Source of the DNA: Magnetococcales bacterium
GTDB taxonomy: Bacteria > Pseudomonadota > Magnetococcia > Magnetococcales > JADFWU01
Assembly (NCBI GenBank): GCA_015234045.1
Contig: JADFWU010000019.1
Coordinates: 1-61,434 of the forward strand
Reading direction: 5' to 3'
Length of the DNA: 61,434 nt
Shown: in pieces, positions 36,603 to 45,059 of the stretch
Position numbering within the stretch: the stretch's first letter is position 1
How the letters are laid out: every line of letters starts with the position of its first letter
Notes under the pieces: generated by a model
What the model saw: only the letters and a program-made list of their open reading frames with translations
Told to the model about the DNA's origin: nothing
Database searches by the model: none
Position numbers and translations under genes: made by a program

Positions 36603-37068
36603 CCTGACCTTTATGATCAGCGGTTGCGGTGAATCCGACAACTCCTGGGCAACAGAAAATGACGGCTGGGACGACGACTACGCCAGAGATGATGCCTTTG
36701 TCGAAGTGGGGTTATGGGAAGAACTGCAAGGTCGTCTTGGACGTTATTCAGAAATTCTTTCTATCATGGTCGGCGTGTTTCAGGATCAACCCGAAGCATT
36801 GCATATCCTACGTGGTCAAGCGACAGCAGAAGACTGGAAAACAATCGACAAATCCGCCTTGAGAGAAGCATTAATGGGTGTCAAAGATAATGCGGAAGAA
36901 CTCGGCTTCAGCATGCAAAGCAACGATGTGTCCGACTGGCAGAAAGACTGGGCACGTGGAATAGGCAATAAAATGGGCGTGTCCTCAGATAGAATGGATG
37001 AACTTGAAGGTAAATATGAGGCCAATAAGGATCGCTTACCTGAACTGATGGATCGCTACAATAAATAA
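36556..37068 (+). CDS. Lipoprotein of unknown function inside the biotin operon
   Basis: This 170-residue protein has a lipoprotein signal (TLSKLFLVISLTFMISGC, lipobox ISGC). A very acidic Asp/Trp-rich stretch (DGWDDDYARDD) follows, then a helical domain (LWEELQGRLGRYSEILSIMV). The start at ATG 36556 is supported by GAGGAGGA 7 nt upstream and leaves a perfect lipoprotein signal; it lies within the last 47 bp of bioB. It ends 11 bp before bioD. No known biotin gene is a lipoprotein of this kind. Its place between bioB and bioD, with tight spacing, makes co-translation certain enough to ask whether it aids biotin metabolism or is a passenger. Confidence 0.75.
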   Translation: MKSSLQTLSKLFLVISLTFMISGCGESDNSWATENDGWDDDYARDDAFVEVGLWEELQGRLGRYSEILSIMVGVFQDQPEALHILRGQATAEDWKTIDKSALREALMGVKDNAEELGFSMQSNDVSDWQKDWARGIGNKMGVSSDRMDELEGKYEANKDRLPELMDRYNK

Positions 37069-37079
37069 AGGACTCTGCT

Positions 37080-37718
37080 TTGAACGCACCTAACGGCCTG
37101 TTTTTGACAGGCACGGACACCGATGTTGGCAAAACAGTGGCAGCCGCATGGCTTTTGCCACGAATGAAGGGAAACTACTTCAAGCCCGTACAAGCCGGCT
37201 TATCCGGTGAGACCGATAGCCAAGTGGTTCAACGACTCTCTGGTCTCTCCAGTGACCGGTTCTTTCCTGGCATTTATGATCTTCAACGCCCCATGTCTCC
37301 CCATGAATCCGCCCGGCTGGAAGGGGTTGAAATCGACATGACACGCTTTGTCCTGCCAGAATCAGACAGACCATTGTTGGTGGAAGGCGCTGGCGGCTTG
37401 ATGGTGCCTCTGAATCGGGATGCGTTGATTATTGATCTCATGGTTCAATTGGCCTTGCCAGTGGTGTTGGTGAGTCGTACAGCCCTGGGCACCATCAATC
37501 ACACGTTGCTCAGCCTGGAAGCCCTACGTGCTCGGGGTCTGGAAGTGCTCGGTGTGATCCTCAACGGCCCAATCCACGAAGCCAATCGCCGCGCTATCGC
37601 CACCTATGGACATGTGCGTATTCTGGCAGAGATTCCACATCTGGAGCCCTTGACCCACGAGTCGCTTCGGTCTATTGATCACCTTGATTTTCCGCTATTG
37701 GAATCCATGGGGAAATAG
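37080..37718 (+). CDS. bioD: Dethiobiotin synthetase
   Basis: This 212-residue ATP-dependent enzyme closes the ureido ring using CO2. It begins with the P-loop GLFLTGTDTDVGKTVAAAWL, then has YFKPVQAG, the VEGAGGLMVPLN motif and TALGTINHTLLSLEAL. The start is a TTG with AAAGGA 8 nt upstream; no better ATG exists before the P-loop. Confidence 0.95.
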   Translation: MNAPNGLFLTGTDTDVGKTVAAAWLLPRMKGNYFKPVQAGLSGETDSQVVQRLSGLSSDRFFPGIYDLQRPMSPHESARLEGVEIDMTRFVLPESDRPLLVEGAGGLMVPLNRDALIIDLMVQLALPVVLVSRTALGTINHTLLSLEALRARGLEVLGVILNGPIHEANRRAIATYGHVRILAEIPHLEPLTHESLRSIDHLDFPLLESMGK

Positions 37719-37778
37719 TCGAATGGCGTTGTACAGTCACAAATCATATCACCCATTAGCAGTCAAAGAGTCACTACT

Positions 37779-39095
37779 ATGAATGCCCAGGGAAACGAAC
37801 TGGTTGGTCTTGACCGTGCCCATATCTGGCACCCTTTCACCCAAGAAAAGACCGCGCCAGATCCCATTCCCATTGCTTCCGCGTCCGGCTCCGTACTGAA
37901 GGGTTTTGATGATCAGGAATATCTGGATGTCGTCTCCTCATGGTGGGTTACCACTCATGGACACGCACACCCAGCCATTGCCAACGCCATTGCCGAACAA
38001 GCAAAAACCCTGGAACAGGTAATCTTTGCTGGTTTTACGCATGAGCCAGCCGCCCGCCTGACTGCCGCACTGTCTAAAAAACTACCCGGCGACATAAGTC
38101 GCTGTTTTTTTTCTGATGACGGTTCTACTGCTGTAGAAGTCTCTTTGAAAATGGCGTGTCAATATTGGCTCAACCAGGGCCAGAAACGGACCCGGTTTGT
38201 CATGCTGCAAGGCGGATATCACGGCGATACCGTGGGTGCAATGTCGGTTGGACGCAGTTCAGGCTTTTTTGATGCCTTTGCCAACATGCTATTCCATGTG
38301 GATGTCATACCGTTTCCCGATACATGGGAAGACGATCCCGATGTTGAGCAAAAAGAACACAATGCTCTTGCTGATCTGGACCGCTATTTGGACCAACATG
38401 CCGGTGAGTGTGCTGCGGTTATTCTGGAGCCACTGCTTCAAGGCGCTTCGGGCATGCGGATGTGTCGTCCTGTCTTTATCCAGAAACTGAATGCACGCCT
38501 GAAAGAGGCGAATATCCTGTTGATTTTTGATGAAGTAATGACCGGATTTGGTCGAACAGGAACGCTGTTTGCCTCTGAGAAAGCAGGCGTTACGCCCGAT
38601 ATCATCTGCCTATCCAAAGGATTGACCTCTGGTTTCCTGCCCATGTCGATTACCGCCTGCACACAGGAGATCTATCAGGCGTTTCTAAATGATGACTTCG
38701 ACCACGCCTTTGCCCATGGGCACTCATTCACCGCCAATCCCTTGGGCTGTGCCGCAGGTTTAGCGTCTCTAAAGCTATTCGAGACCGAACAGACCCTTAC
38801 AAAAATCGCTGCCATTGAAGCCAAACACCGAGAACGCCTGGACCGCATCAAAGACCATGAAAAAGTCGAACACACCCGTTTGATCGGCTCTATCGCAGCC
38901 TTTGATGTCAAAGCCAAAAATAGCGGCTACAACTCAGAAGTCGGTCCTATTCTAAAAAAGTACTTTTTAGAGAGAGGTCTACTCATCCGGCCCTTGGGCA
39001 ATGTGCTCTATCTTCTTCCGCCCTACTGTACCAGTATGGAACAGCTGGACCGGGCTTGGGATGGCATTGAGGATGCCCTGAATGACGTGGTGTGA
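37779..39095 (+). CDS. bioA: Adenosylmethionine--8-amino-7-oxononanoate aminotransferase
   Basis: This 438-residue class III PLP aminotransferase uses SAM as amino donor to make 7,8-diaminononanoate. It has HIWHPFTQEKTAPDP at the N-terminus (typical of BioA), SSWWVTTHGHAHPAI, IFDEVMTGFGRTG and the PLP lysine in ICLSKGLTSGFLP. It is the last gene of the operon and ends only 2 bp from the convergent hslR gene, so no separate terminator exists between them. Confidence 0.95.
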   Translation: MNAQGNELVGLDRAHIWHPFTQEKTAPDPIPIASASGSVLKGFDDQEYLDVVSSWWVTTHGHAHPAIANAIAEQAKTLEQVIFAGFTHEPAARLTAALSKKLPGDISRCFFSDDGSTAVEVSLKMACQYWLNQGQKRTRFVMLQGGYHGDTVGAMSVGRSSGFFDAFANMLFHVDVIPFPDTWEDDPDVEQKEHNALADLDRYLDQHAGECAAVILEPLLQGASGMRMCRPVFIQKLNARLKEANILLIFDEVMTGFGRTGTLFASEKAGVTPDIICLSKGLTSGFLPMSITACTQEIYQAFLNDDFDHAFAHGHSFTANPLGCAAGLASLKLFETEQTLTKIAAIEAKHRERLDRIKDHEKVEHTRLIGSIAAFDVKAKNSGYNSEVGPILKKYFLERGLLIRPLGNVLYLLPPYCTSMEQLDRAWDGIEDALNDVV

Positions 39096-39097
39096 CA

Positions 39098-39538
39098 TCA
39101 ATATTGCTCCCGTCCCATCCGTCTACGATCCCGCTTGGTAGGGCGGCCACCCGGGATTGTCTCTACTTTCGGCTGCAAGCGCCGTTGTTCAGCGCGTTTT
39201 TCACGTGCTTTCCGGCTCTGTTCGGACTCTTCATAGAAGGTCTGCGCTGCTGTGGCTGACACACGCCGTTCTGCCAATATTTGCACAGTAACATCAAAAA
39301 GATCAAAGCCTTTGCGAATCTCCAGACGATCCCCGACTTTAATGCCTTTGCCGGGTTTGGTTCGTGCGCCATTGAGATGAACCTTGCCGCCATTGACCTC
39401 ATCACTGGCTATTGCACGGGTTTTGAAAAACCGGGCCGCCCACAGCCATTTATCCAGCCGCGCCCGTTCAGTGATGGCATCATGGCCGGAAGTCGTTGAC
39501 TGATTTTTTTTGGCGGAACCTCTCTTAGCGCGAGCCAT
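39098..39538 (-). CDS. hslR: Heat-shock protein 15, S4-domain RNA-binding protein
   Basis: This 146-residue Hsp15-type protein binds stalled 50S subunits carrying nascent chain. It has an S4 domain at residues 28-90 (RLDKWLWAARFFKTRAIASD, GKGIKVGDRLEIRKG), then a basic tail with the family ending GGRPTKRDRRRMG. The next upstream gene, a small membrane protein, ends 2 bp before its ATG, so the two are co-transcribed. Confidence 0.93.
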   Translation of the reverse strand: MARAKRGSAKKNQSTTSGHDAITERARLDKWLWAARFFKTRAIASDEVNGGKVHLNGARTKPGKGIKVGDRLEIRKGFDLFDVTVQILAERRVSATAAQTFYEESEQSRKAREKRAEQRRLQPKVETIPGGRPTKRDRRRMGREQY

Positions 39539-39540
39539 GG

Positions 39541-39849
39541 CTACTGCGGCAACTTGATTAAACTGGAGCCATCGCCCTCTTCAGTGATTTTCTCACAGAT
39601 AGAGGCCAGCGCTTCCCGTGACATCTCCGCGCCAGGTTCGAGCAGTTCGAGAATGGAAGTCATCTCTGTTGGCAATTCACCATTACGCATGCTCAAGCCA
39701 TAATTGACACCAAAGGCACCCACCACCACCAGGACTACCCAAATCAACAAGGTCAGACCATTGCTGATAATTTTGATAAATCCGATCAGCACCAGTAATG
39801 CACCAATGCCCATGATGATCCAGGACATCATATCGGGATTTTCTGCCAT
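39541..39849 (-). CDS. Small inner-membrane protein of unknown function
   Basis: This 102-residue protein has two predicted transmembrane helices (WIIMGIGALLVLIGFIKII and LTLLIWVVLVVVGAFGVNYG) and an acidic cytoplasmic or periplasmic tail. It contains no recognised domain. It lies between hslR and the GTPase gene pair on the same strand. Confidence 0.6.
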   Translation of the reverse strand: MAENPDMMSWIIMGIGALLVLIGFIKIISNGLTLLIWVVLVVVGAFGVNYGLSMRNGELPTEMTSILELLEPGAEMSREALASICEKITEEGDGSSLIKLPQ

Positions 39850-39936
39850 GGTTTAACGCTCCGTATATATTTATAAAAGGAAACTATTCGTTTTTTTAGC
39901 TTCTAAAACAGTACACCCGTTGCGAAAACAAGGCAA

Positions 39937-41496
39937 TCAGCTTCTTTTAGGCCGAATCCGGCGCATGATCTCTTCACGTCCTCTGGCCATCAAGGTATCC
40001 CGCTCAACGGAATCAAGAATCTCTCGAACCGCCTGTTTCGGACCACCTTCACCCCAGGATTTACCCTGAGCAAAATAACGTTCAGCAGTACGACCTACCA
40101 CATAGGTGCCATAGTAGGCCACACCGCCCTGTGCAGTTGCTGTAATCAGTGTTGATGCGCCAAAGCTCAGTCCTTTCAATGCGGAGGCCAGCAGCTGAAT
40201 ACCAAACACCGTACCCATGAGCAACGCCATCTGAGTGATGATGGTACGAATCAAACCACCGGCCTCGGATGTATTGATGGAAAGTCCATACAAACGGCCC
40301 AAATTCGCCACCATAGCAGCATCCGCAGCCACGGCCAGCAGATCGGCCACCGGAACAGGGTTGAGTGCGACACCAACCCCTTTTCCGATGCAGTAGGCAT
40401 GGATCAATCGTTCAGCCGCATCCCGTTTGGCTCGAATAATATCCGCTGAGACCTGATCGGAAAGCCGACCCGCCACCAGACCCGCATTAACTGCCGCAAG
40501 GGTCTTGCCTTCATCGCGGACAATCCGTTCCAACAGCATTCTCAATGCATCCAGATTGGGTGCAGGTTGTTGGATTATCTCCTGTTCTTCGCCCTGATCA
40601 TTGACCTCGACATAGATGCGTTCCGCTGGATGTGCCGCACAGGCGACAATATGTTCCGGCGGCACCAAACCACGGGTACGCTGTGACAATGTCTCCAACA
40701 ACAGACGTTTATCCGCAGCGGTGTAGCGGTCTACTTTATTCAGCACCAGAATCAAAGGCCGGTGGCTCTCTTTTTGAATCTCTTTGAGTGCTTGATATTC
40801 GGTATCAGTCAGATCACCATCCACCACAAACAGCAATAGATCACACCGGTCTGCCACATCACGGGCCATCTGCTCCCGCTCTTCTCCTTCGACCTCATTG
40901 ATACCCGGCGTGTCGATCATGAACACACCATCCATACCCGCCTCTTGCCACGCGGCACTGTTTGTTGTGCGGGTTTCACCATGCAGAGGACTGACAGAAA
41001 ACAGTTTTTTGCCCAACAACGCATTTAACAGTGCAGATTTTCCGACACTGACACGACCAAATACCGCAATATGGATATGACCAAGGCGGATCTTTTCCAG
41101 AATCTCTTCAACTTTCCGATACTCTTCTGCCAGTGCGGCGCGGATCTCTTCGGGAATATCTTGATTATCCAACAGATCACGCAGGCTGCGTTCTGCCAGA
41201 TCAAGATGATCATGACCGGATTTCAAAACCTCTTTATCCGGCACACTATCCATTGTGGATATCTGCGTTTCCTCGCTGCCGGACCAGGGAACATGTTTGC
41301 GAATACCAGACCACCAGCCGGAGACCATCCGGCCCATGTGTTCATCCAACAGTGAGACCAAATCCGAGTCAAACGGCTCTTTATTGTTGGATTTATTTTT
41401 TTCCTGACTTGTTTCAGGTTGGTTGGTGGTTTCATCATCAGAACCACCTTGACCGGGTATGAAACGGGTCAATCCTTGGAGAAATCCTTTTTTCAC
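39937..41496 (-). CDS. GTPase with DUF697 membrane-associated domain
   Basis: This 519-residue protein has an Era/Obg-like GTP-binding domain: P-loop FGRVSVGKSALLNALLG, switch II MIDTPGINEVEGEE and NKVD specificity motif VLNKVDRYT. A hydrophobic C-terminal DUF697-like domain (ALLMGTVFGIQLLASALKGL) follows, with helices that can insert in the membrane. It overlaps the second GTPase gene by 4 bp, so the two are made together. The family includes E. coli YcjF-type proteins and dynamin-like membrane GTPases; the function is unknown, but membrane stress or envelope homeostasis is a usual guess. Confidence 0.82.
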   Translation of the reverse strand: MKKGFLQGLTRFIPGQGGSDDETTNQPETSQEKNKSNNKEPFDSDLVSLLDEHMGRMVSGWWSGIRKHVPWSGSEETQISTMDSVPDKEVLKSGHDHLDLAERSLRDLLDNQDIPEEIRAALAEEYRKVEEILEKIRLGHIHIAVFGRVSVGKSALLNALLGKKLFSVSPLHGETRTTNSAAWQEAGMDGVFMIDTPGINEVEGEEREQMARDVADRCDLLLFVVDGDLTDTEYQALKEIQKESHRPLILVLNKVDRYTAADKRLLLETLSQRTRGLVPPEHIVACAAHPAERIYVEVNDQGEEQEIIQQPAPNLDALRMLLERIVRDEGKTLAAVNAGLVAGRLSDQVSADIIRAKRDAAERLIHAYCIGKGVGVALNPVPVADLLAVAADAAMVANLGRLYGLSINTSEAGGLIRTIITQMALLMGTVFGIQLLASALKGLSFGASTLITATAQGGVAYYGTYVVGRTAERYFAQGKSWGEGGPKQAVREILDSVERDTLMARGREEIMRRIRPKRS

Positions 41497-43046
41497 GACT
41501 TCTCTCCCCGCTCTGATCCTTTGCGGCTGATCAGGTACTCCAAGCCGATTTTAATCAATCCTTTGGTCCGATCTTCAAGATCCATGGCGATCTGTTCCTG
41601 AAACAGGCGTGCGGCGGGCTCTATATCCAGGGTTCCGCGACTCTCCAAAGTTCGGGATAACGCTCGAGTCAAACTGTCAAACAGAATACCGTAAGCCACC
41701 GCGTGGAGCAGGCCACCAGCTACCGTGCCCACACCGGGAAACGCTTTTAAAACATTGCCGATCACTGTCATAAGCAACGGCACGGTGCGTGATATGCGGC
41801 TATCCAGGCTTTTGAGCAGTTTTTCCGCCTCAAGCTTGGTGAGTGGCACGTCATACAGCGCACACAACTCCCGCACCATGGCCACACCCAACACGCCTTG
41901 GACGACCAGATCCATACCCGGTGTCACTGCGGCCAATGCGCCGACCACGGCTTTACGGGAATAAGCGCCAGCCAATTCAGAAGAGCGTTGATAGCGGTGT
42001 TTACTCAGCGACTCATCCAACTTTCTGGCCGCCATGGCGAACACCGCACCATCGCGCAGAGAGTTCAACAGCGTGGCATCTTGATTTAATTCACTCTGAA
42101 GGGCTGTGATCAGTGCCTCAAGATTGGCTGGAATCGGCCGTTGTTCGCGGATCTCCTCGCCATTGGCACCCAGACGAAAGATATCCCGCACACCACCTGC
42201 TGAAAGCGCCACAACCGGTGGTGTCCGCTTGGGCGTTAACTGCTGAATATGCTGGTGAATACGGCCTAAAATGGCGTGTTGTTCATCTGCGTGATAGCGG
42301 TCTATTTTATTGAGACCAATCACCATGGGCTTTTCCAAGTGCAGAAGCGATTTCAATTCGTCCAACTGATCCCGAGTCAGATCACCATCACAGAGGTAGA
42401 GAACAATATGCGCCCGTATGGCCTCCTCTCGGGCACTACGCGCCAATGCGTCTGCATTGCCCTGTTCCATACGCACTTCATTAACACCGGGCAGATCGGA
42501 GATAATCAGCTGATCACCGGCTGGTGTCTGCCAGATAAGATGCTCAATGGTTTGCGTTGCGCCCGCGACCGGCGAGGTGTGTGCGTGGGCTTCAGGCAAC
42601 AGCGCTTTCATCAGGGTGCTTTTCCCGGCGTTGACCTCTCCGAACAGTGCCAAATGCACTTCACCAGCCACCTTACGCCGTGTCAATTCGGCCAGTTCCG
42701 CTTTGGCAACAGCCACATCAGCACCGGCGCTGCTATTGCGTTCGATTCGGGTCTCAACCTGTTTTTGGTCAGGCAGTGGAACAGGTTCGGCGCTTTCGGC
42801 GCATCTCACATGAGATACATCCGCATGTTTCGGCCTGAGAATACGCCAAATGATCACCAAACCCGCCAGAGCCACCACACCAACGCCGGCAAAGTAGCCA
42901 TATAGCAGCCACGGTGAACCCTGCGAAAGTTTTTCCCAAACAGAGAGCGCGGTGTCACTAAGATGGAGGATCAAAAACAAGCTTAGAGCGGTTAATAACA
43001 GCACCACCAAAGCGAGAAAAAATTTAACGTAGCGAAAACGCCCCAT
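41493..43046 (-). CDS. Second GTPase with N-terminal membrane helices and DUF697-like domain
   Basis: This 517-residue homologue of the downstream gene's product has two N-terminal transmembrane helices (VKFFLALVVLLLTALSLFLI and YGYFAGVGVVALAGLVII). It then has a GTPase domain: P-loop FGEVNAGKSTLMKALLP, switch II ISDLPGVNEVRM (Asp-Leu-Pro-Gly instead of DTPG) and NKID motif VIGLNKIDRYH. The C-terminal part is again DUF697-like. The different G3 motif and extra membrane anchor suggest the two proteins have distinct roles in a heteromeric membrane GTPase system. Confidence 0.82.
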   Translation of the reverse strand: MGRFRYVKFFLALVVLLLTALSLFLILHLSDTALSVWEKLSQGSPWLLYGYFAGVGVVALAGLVIIWRILRPKHADVSHVRCAESAEPVPLPDQKQVETRIERNSSAGADVAVAKAELAELTRRKVAGEVHLALFGEVNAGKSTLMKALLPEAHAHTSPVAGATQTIEHLIWQTPAGDQLIISDLPGVNEVRMEQGNADALARSAREEAIRAHIVLYLCDGDLTRDQLDELKSLLHLEKPMVIGLNKIDRYHADEQHAILGRIHQHIQQLTPKRTPPVVALSAGGVRDIFRLGANGEEIREQRPIPANLEALITALQSELNQDATLLNSLRDGAVFAMAARKLDESLSKHRYQRSSELAGAYSRKAVVGALAAVTPGMDLVVQGVLGVAMVRELCALYDVPLTKLEAEKLLKSLDSRISRTVPLLMTVIGNVLKAFPGVGTVAGGLLHAVAYGILFDSLTRALSRTLESRGTLDIEPAARLFQEQIAMDLEDRTKGLIKIGLEYLISRKGSERGEKS

Positions 43047-43061
43047 AATGGCGATAAATTC

Positions 43062-43304
43062 CTAGCGGTTTCCGTAGCTGTTTTCATGTCCGCAATCGGG
43101 ACATGTCCAGGTGATATTATTGCAGGTCATGCCCCAGAGATTATCATCCATACAGGTCTGGCACATGGAGAAGGTATCGCAACGGCGACAGGTCCAGGTA
43201 AAACTCTTGGACTGACGACACGCCACACACGGTGGATAGGTTCGACGTTTACGCCGTTTGAGAAACGGTTTAGGCCGTTTTGGGGAACCGTCACTGGCTT
43301 CCAT
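43062..43304 (-). CDS. Small zinc-ribbon protein
   Basis: This 80-residue protein has a basic N-terminal stretch (KRRKRR) and four CxxC pairs (CVACRQ, CRRCDTF, CQTCMDD, CPDCGHE), plus one more Cys in MTCNN. It probably holds two zinc ions and may bind RNA or protein. The ATG at 43304 (GGAG 11 nt upstream) is preferred to an in-frame TTG 17 codons earlier. It ends 15 bp before the second GTPase gene and is likely the first gene of that group. Confidence 0.65.
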   Translation of the reverse strand: MEASDGSPKRPKPFLKRRKRRTYPPCVACRQSKSFTWTCRRCDTFSMCQTCMDDNLWGMTCNNITWTCPDCGHENSYGNR

Positions 43305-43425
43305 GACTGTAAATGCTCCGTTGAGGGTGGCATGATGGATCTTTCCGTGTTCCAATTATGGGCATTGATGGGCTGGGTTTCAATTGTCCCTTTGCCCTCA
43401 ATGATGAATCAGCTATGTTCACCAC

Positions 43426-43460
43426 GCACTTTCGCCTTATACTGAATGCACTTTCGCCAT
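43426..43460. promoter_or_regulatory. Direct repeat GCACTTTCGCC upstream of yhbY
   Basis: GCACTTTCGCCTT (43426-43438) and GCACTTTCGCCAT (43448-43460) are direct repeats with a 22-bp period, two helical turns. They lie 23 bp before the yhbY start, between divergent yhbY and the zinc-ribbon gene. They could be tandem binding sites for a regulator. Confidence 0.4.
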
Positions 43461-43482
43461 ATTAATATACCTTGGAGCATCC

Positions 43483-43788
43483 ATGTTGACCCTGACCTCA
43501 GCGCAGAAAAAAAGCCTACGCAGCATGGCTCATCACCTGAAACCAGTTGTTCTTGTGGGTAGTTCTGGTATCAAAGAGCAGGTCATCGCAGCGCTGGACG
43601 AAGCATTGGAAGACCATGAACTGGTCAAAGTACGCTTCCAAGACCACAAAGAAGAAAAAAAAGCGCTGACCGCCCAACTTGTCGAAGAGACCAAAGCCGG
43701 ATTGGCTGGCATTGTCGGTCATGTGGCGATTTTGTATCGACCACGCAAGGAAGCCAAGGATCGAACTATTGTTTTGCCTGGAAATTAA
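43483..43788 (+). CDS. yhbY: CRM-domain RNA-binding protein, YhbY type
   Basis: This 101-residue single CRM-domain protein associates with pre-50S ribosomes. It has the family start LTSAQKKSLRSMAHHLKPVV followed by LVGSSGIKEQVIAALDEAL, the exposed GxxG-like loop, LVKVRFQDHKEEKK and the end IVGHVAILYRPRKE. It lies 3 bp before the next gene. In many genomes it neighbours rrmJ and ftsH, but not here. Confidence 0.93.
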   Translation: MLTLTSAQKKSLRSMAHHLKPVVLVGSSGIKEQVIAALDEALEDHELVKVRFQDHKEEKKALTAQLVEETKAGLAGIVGHVAILYRPRKEAKDRTIVLPGN

Positions 43789-43791
43789 TCA

Positions 43792-44130
43792 ATGAACAAA
43801 CCCAAAAAAGAGCGTAAAAAAAAGCGTAAACCCTTTGGCGTGGTGAAACAGCACCATGTTGAACTCAAAGAGGGCCAACCGGTTGCAATACGCTTGGAAC
43901 TTTCCAACGACTACATAGTTGAGTTGGATTACATTACCCGCGAAATCCGCCTGATCCAAGGTGAGGCACTCTCTGCCAAGCAAGAGGCATGGTGCGTCCA
44001 AATCGGCCAGTACCTGGGCCGGATGGCACTGATGGAAAAGCAGGAAGAAGCCCAAAAAAACGCATTAGGTGCAGCGAAACCCCTGGAATTTGGCGTTCGA
44101 CCCGATCCCAACCAGATTTGGTGGGGCTGA
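43792..44130 (+). CDS. Basic hypothetical protein
   Basis: This 112-residue protein has a strongly basic N-terminus (KPKKERKKKRKPFG). A small beta-rich domain (PVAIRLELSNDYIVELDY) and a C-terminal helix follow, with a final PDPNQIWWG. It is transcribed with yhbY (3-bp gap), so it could act with nucleic acid or ribosomes. No family recognised. Confidence 0.65.
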   Translation: MNKPKKERKKKRKPFGVVKQHHVELKEGQPVAIRLELSNDYIVELDYITREIRLIQGEALSAKQEAWCVQIGQYLGRMALMEKQEEAQKNALGAAKPLEFGVRPDPNQIWWG

Positions 44131-44189
44131 TCAGGTGTGTGAGTGAATGCAGCATATCAGAAGCTTATATTTTTTAGGAGTAAATCACC

Positions 44190-44435
44190 ATGAGTATCGC
44201 TTTTGACCGAATGGAGTTTGTAAAGGCTTTGAAGGGATCAAGCGTATCAGATGAACAGGCAGTTGATATTGCTGAGGCGCTAAAGAAGGCTCAAGATCCT
44301 AACGTAGAAGAGCTCGTTACCAAGGATCAGCTCGATGCCCGACTATCTGAAATGGAAAACCGACTCACTATGCGCATGCTTGCCGTAGCTGGCTTAATTA
44401 TCGCAGCGCTGAAACTACTCCAGATCGTTCCCTAA
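44190..44435 (+). CDS. Small CCDC90/DUF1640-like coiled-coil membrane protein
   Basis: This 81-residue protein begins FDRMEFVKALKGSSVSDEQA and has a coiled-coil part (TKDQLDARLSEMENRLTMRM). It ends in a hydrophobic anchor (LAVAGLIIAALKLLQ). This pattern is common to the CCDC90/DUF1640 family, tail-anchored helical proteins often found in several copies. A TAGGAG site lies 8 nt before the ATG. Function unknown. Confidence 0.75.
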   Translation: MSIAFDRMEFVKALKGSSVSDEQAVDIAEALKKAQDPNVEELVTKDQLDARLSEMENRLTMRMLAVAGLIIAALKLLQIVP

Positions 44436-45059
44436 CTCTCGGAGTCCTGAGATATTCCGAGTTTATTGTCAAAAAAATGAACATGACGTTTCCCGCCTGA
44501 AAATACCCGCTTACCCATAAAAAAATAGTACTTGCAATTTGTCGATAAGATTTTCTACTTGACATAATCTTTGAAAAAAGTAAAACAGATAGGCAGACAT
44601 TTATACGTATGAATGGGTGGCAGGTCTCATTCGGCACTCTCCCTCAGAGGGTCCGAAGCAGAACCATAATAATAAGAAAATACCATTCGACTGACTCTGT
44701 TTTCGACTTCAGCATGATGGATCATGCAGAAAAGAGAGCCTTCAGAACTCAATTCAGCGCCCAAAAAACGGTGGCCTGGACCGGTTCATACGATTTTCAA
44801 TGCAGCGATACCCGTTTGGCATCATTCCGAACGGCTACGTATCTCTGTACGTGCTGAATTGCGCTTATAGAAATCTAAAGCGTAAGGGAAAATACCCGAT
44901 TCCTGCGGGGCGTGTTCATACCATCTATTCTTTTAGGCGAATTTCGTCTGGGTTTTTGGTGTCTTCATGGCTTCAAGGGGCGATGATGGGCGTGTGTCCT
45001 GTTATCGACAGAATCGACAGAATTGACATGACTGACGGATTTATAAAAGGTGATGCAAT
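44436..45059. other. Non-coding stretch before the giant surface-type gene
   Basis: These 624 bp hold no gene I can support; short open frames here lack recognisable ribosome-binding sites or similarity. A possible promoter is TTGACA (44559-44564) with TAAAAC (44581-44586) at a 16-bp spacing. An AAGGTGAT ribosome-binding site lies just before the ATG at 45060. A long leader of about 470 nt would result, so a regulatory RNA is possible. I see no known riboswitch pattern. Confidence 0.35.

Noticed and set aside
44609-44857. Possible 82-codon gene before the giant gene
   Set aside because: No ribosome-binding site, cysteine-rich random-looking sequence, and no domain. Treated as non-coding.
44930-44965. 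A further copy of the 52.5-kb MITE-like element, based on ATTTCGTCT
   Set aside because: Only nine bases match one end, with no opposite repeat or hairpin arm nearby.
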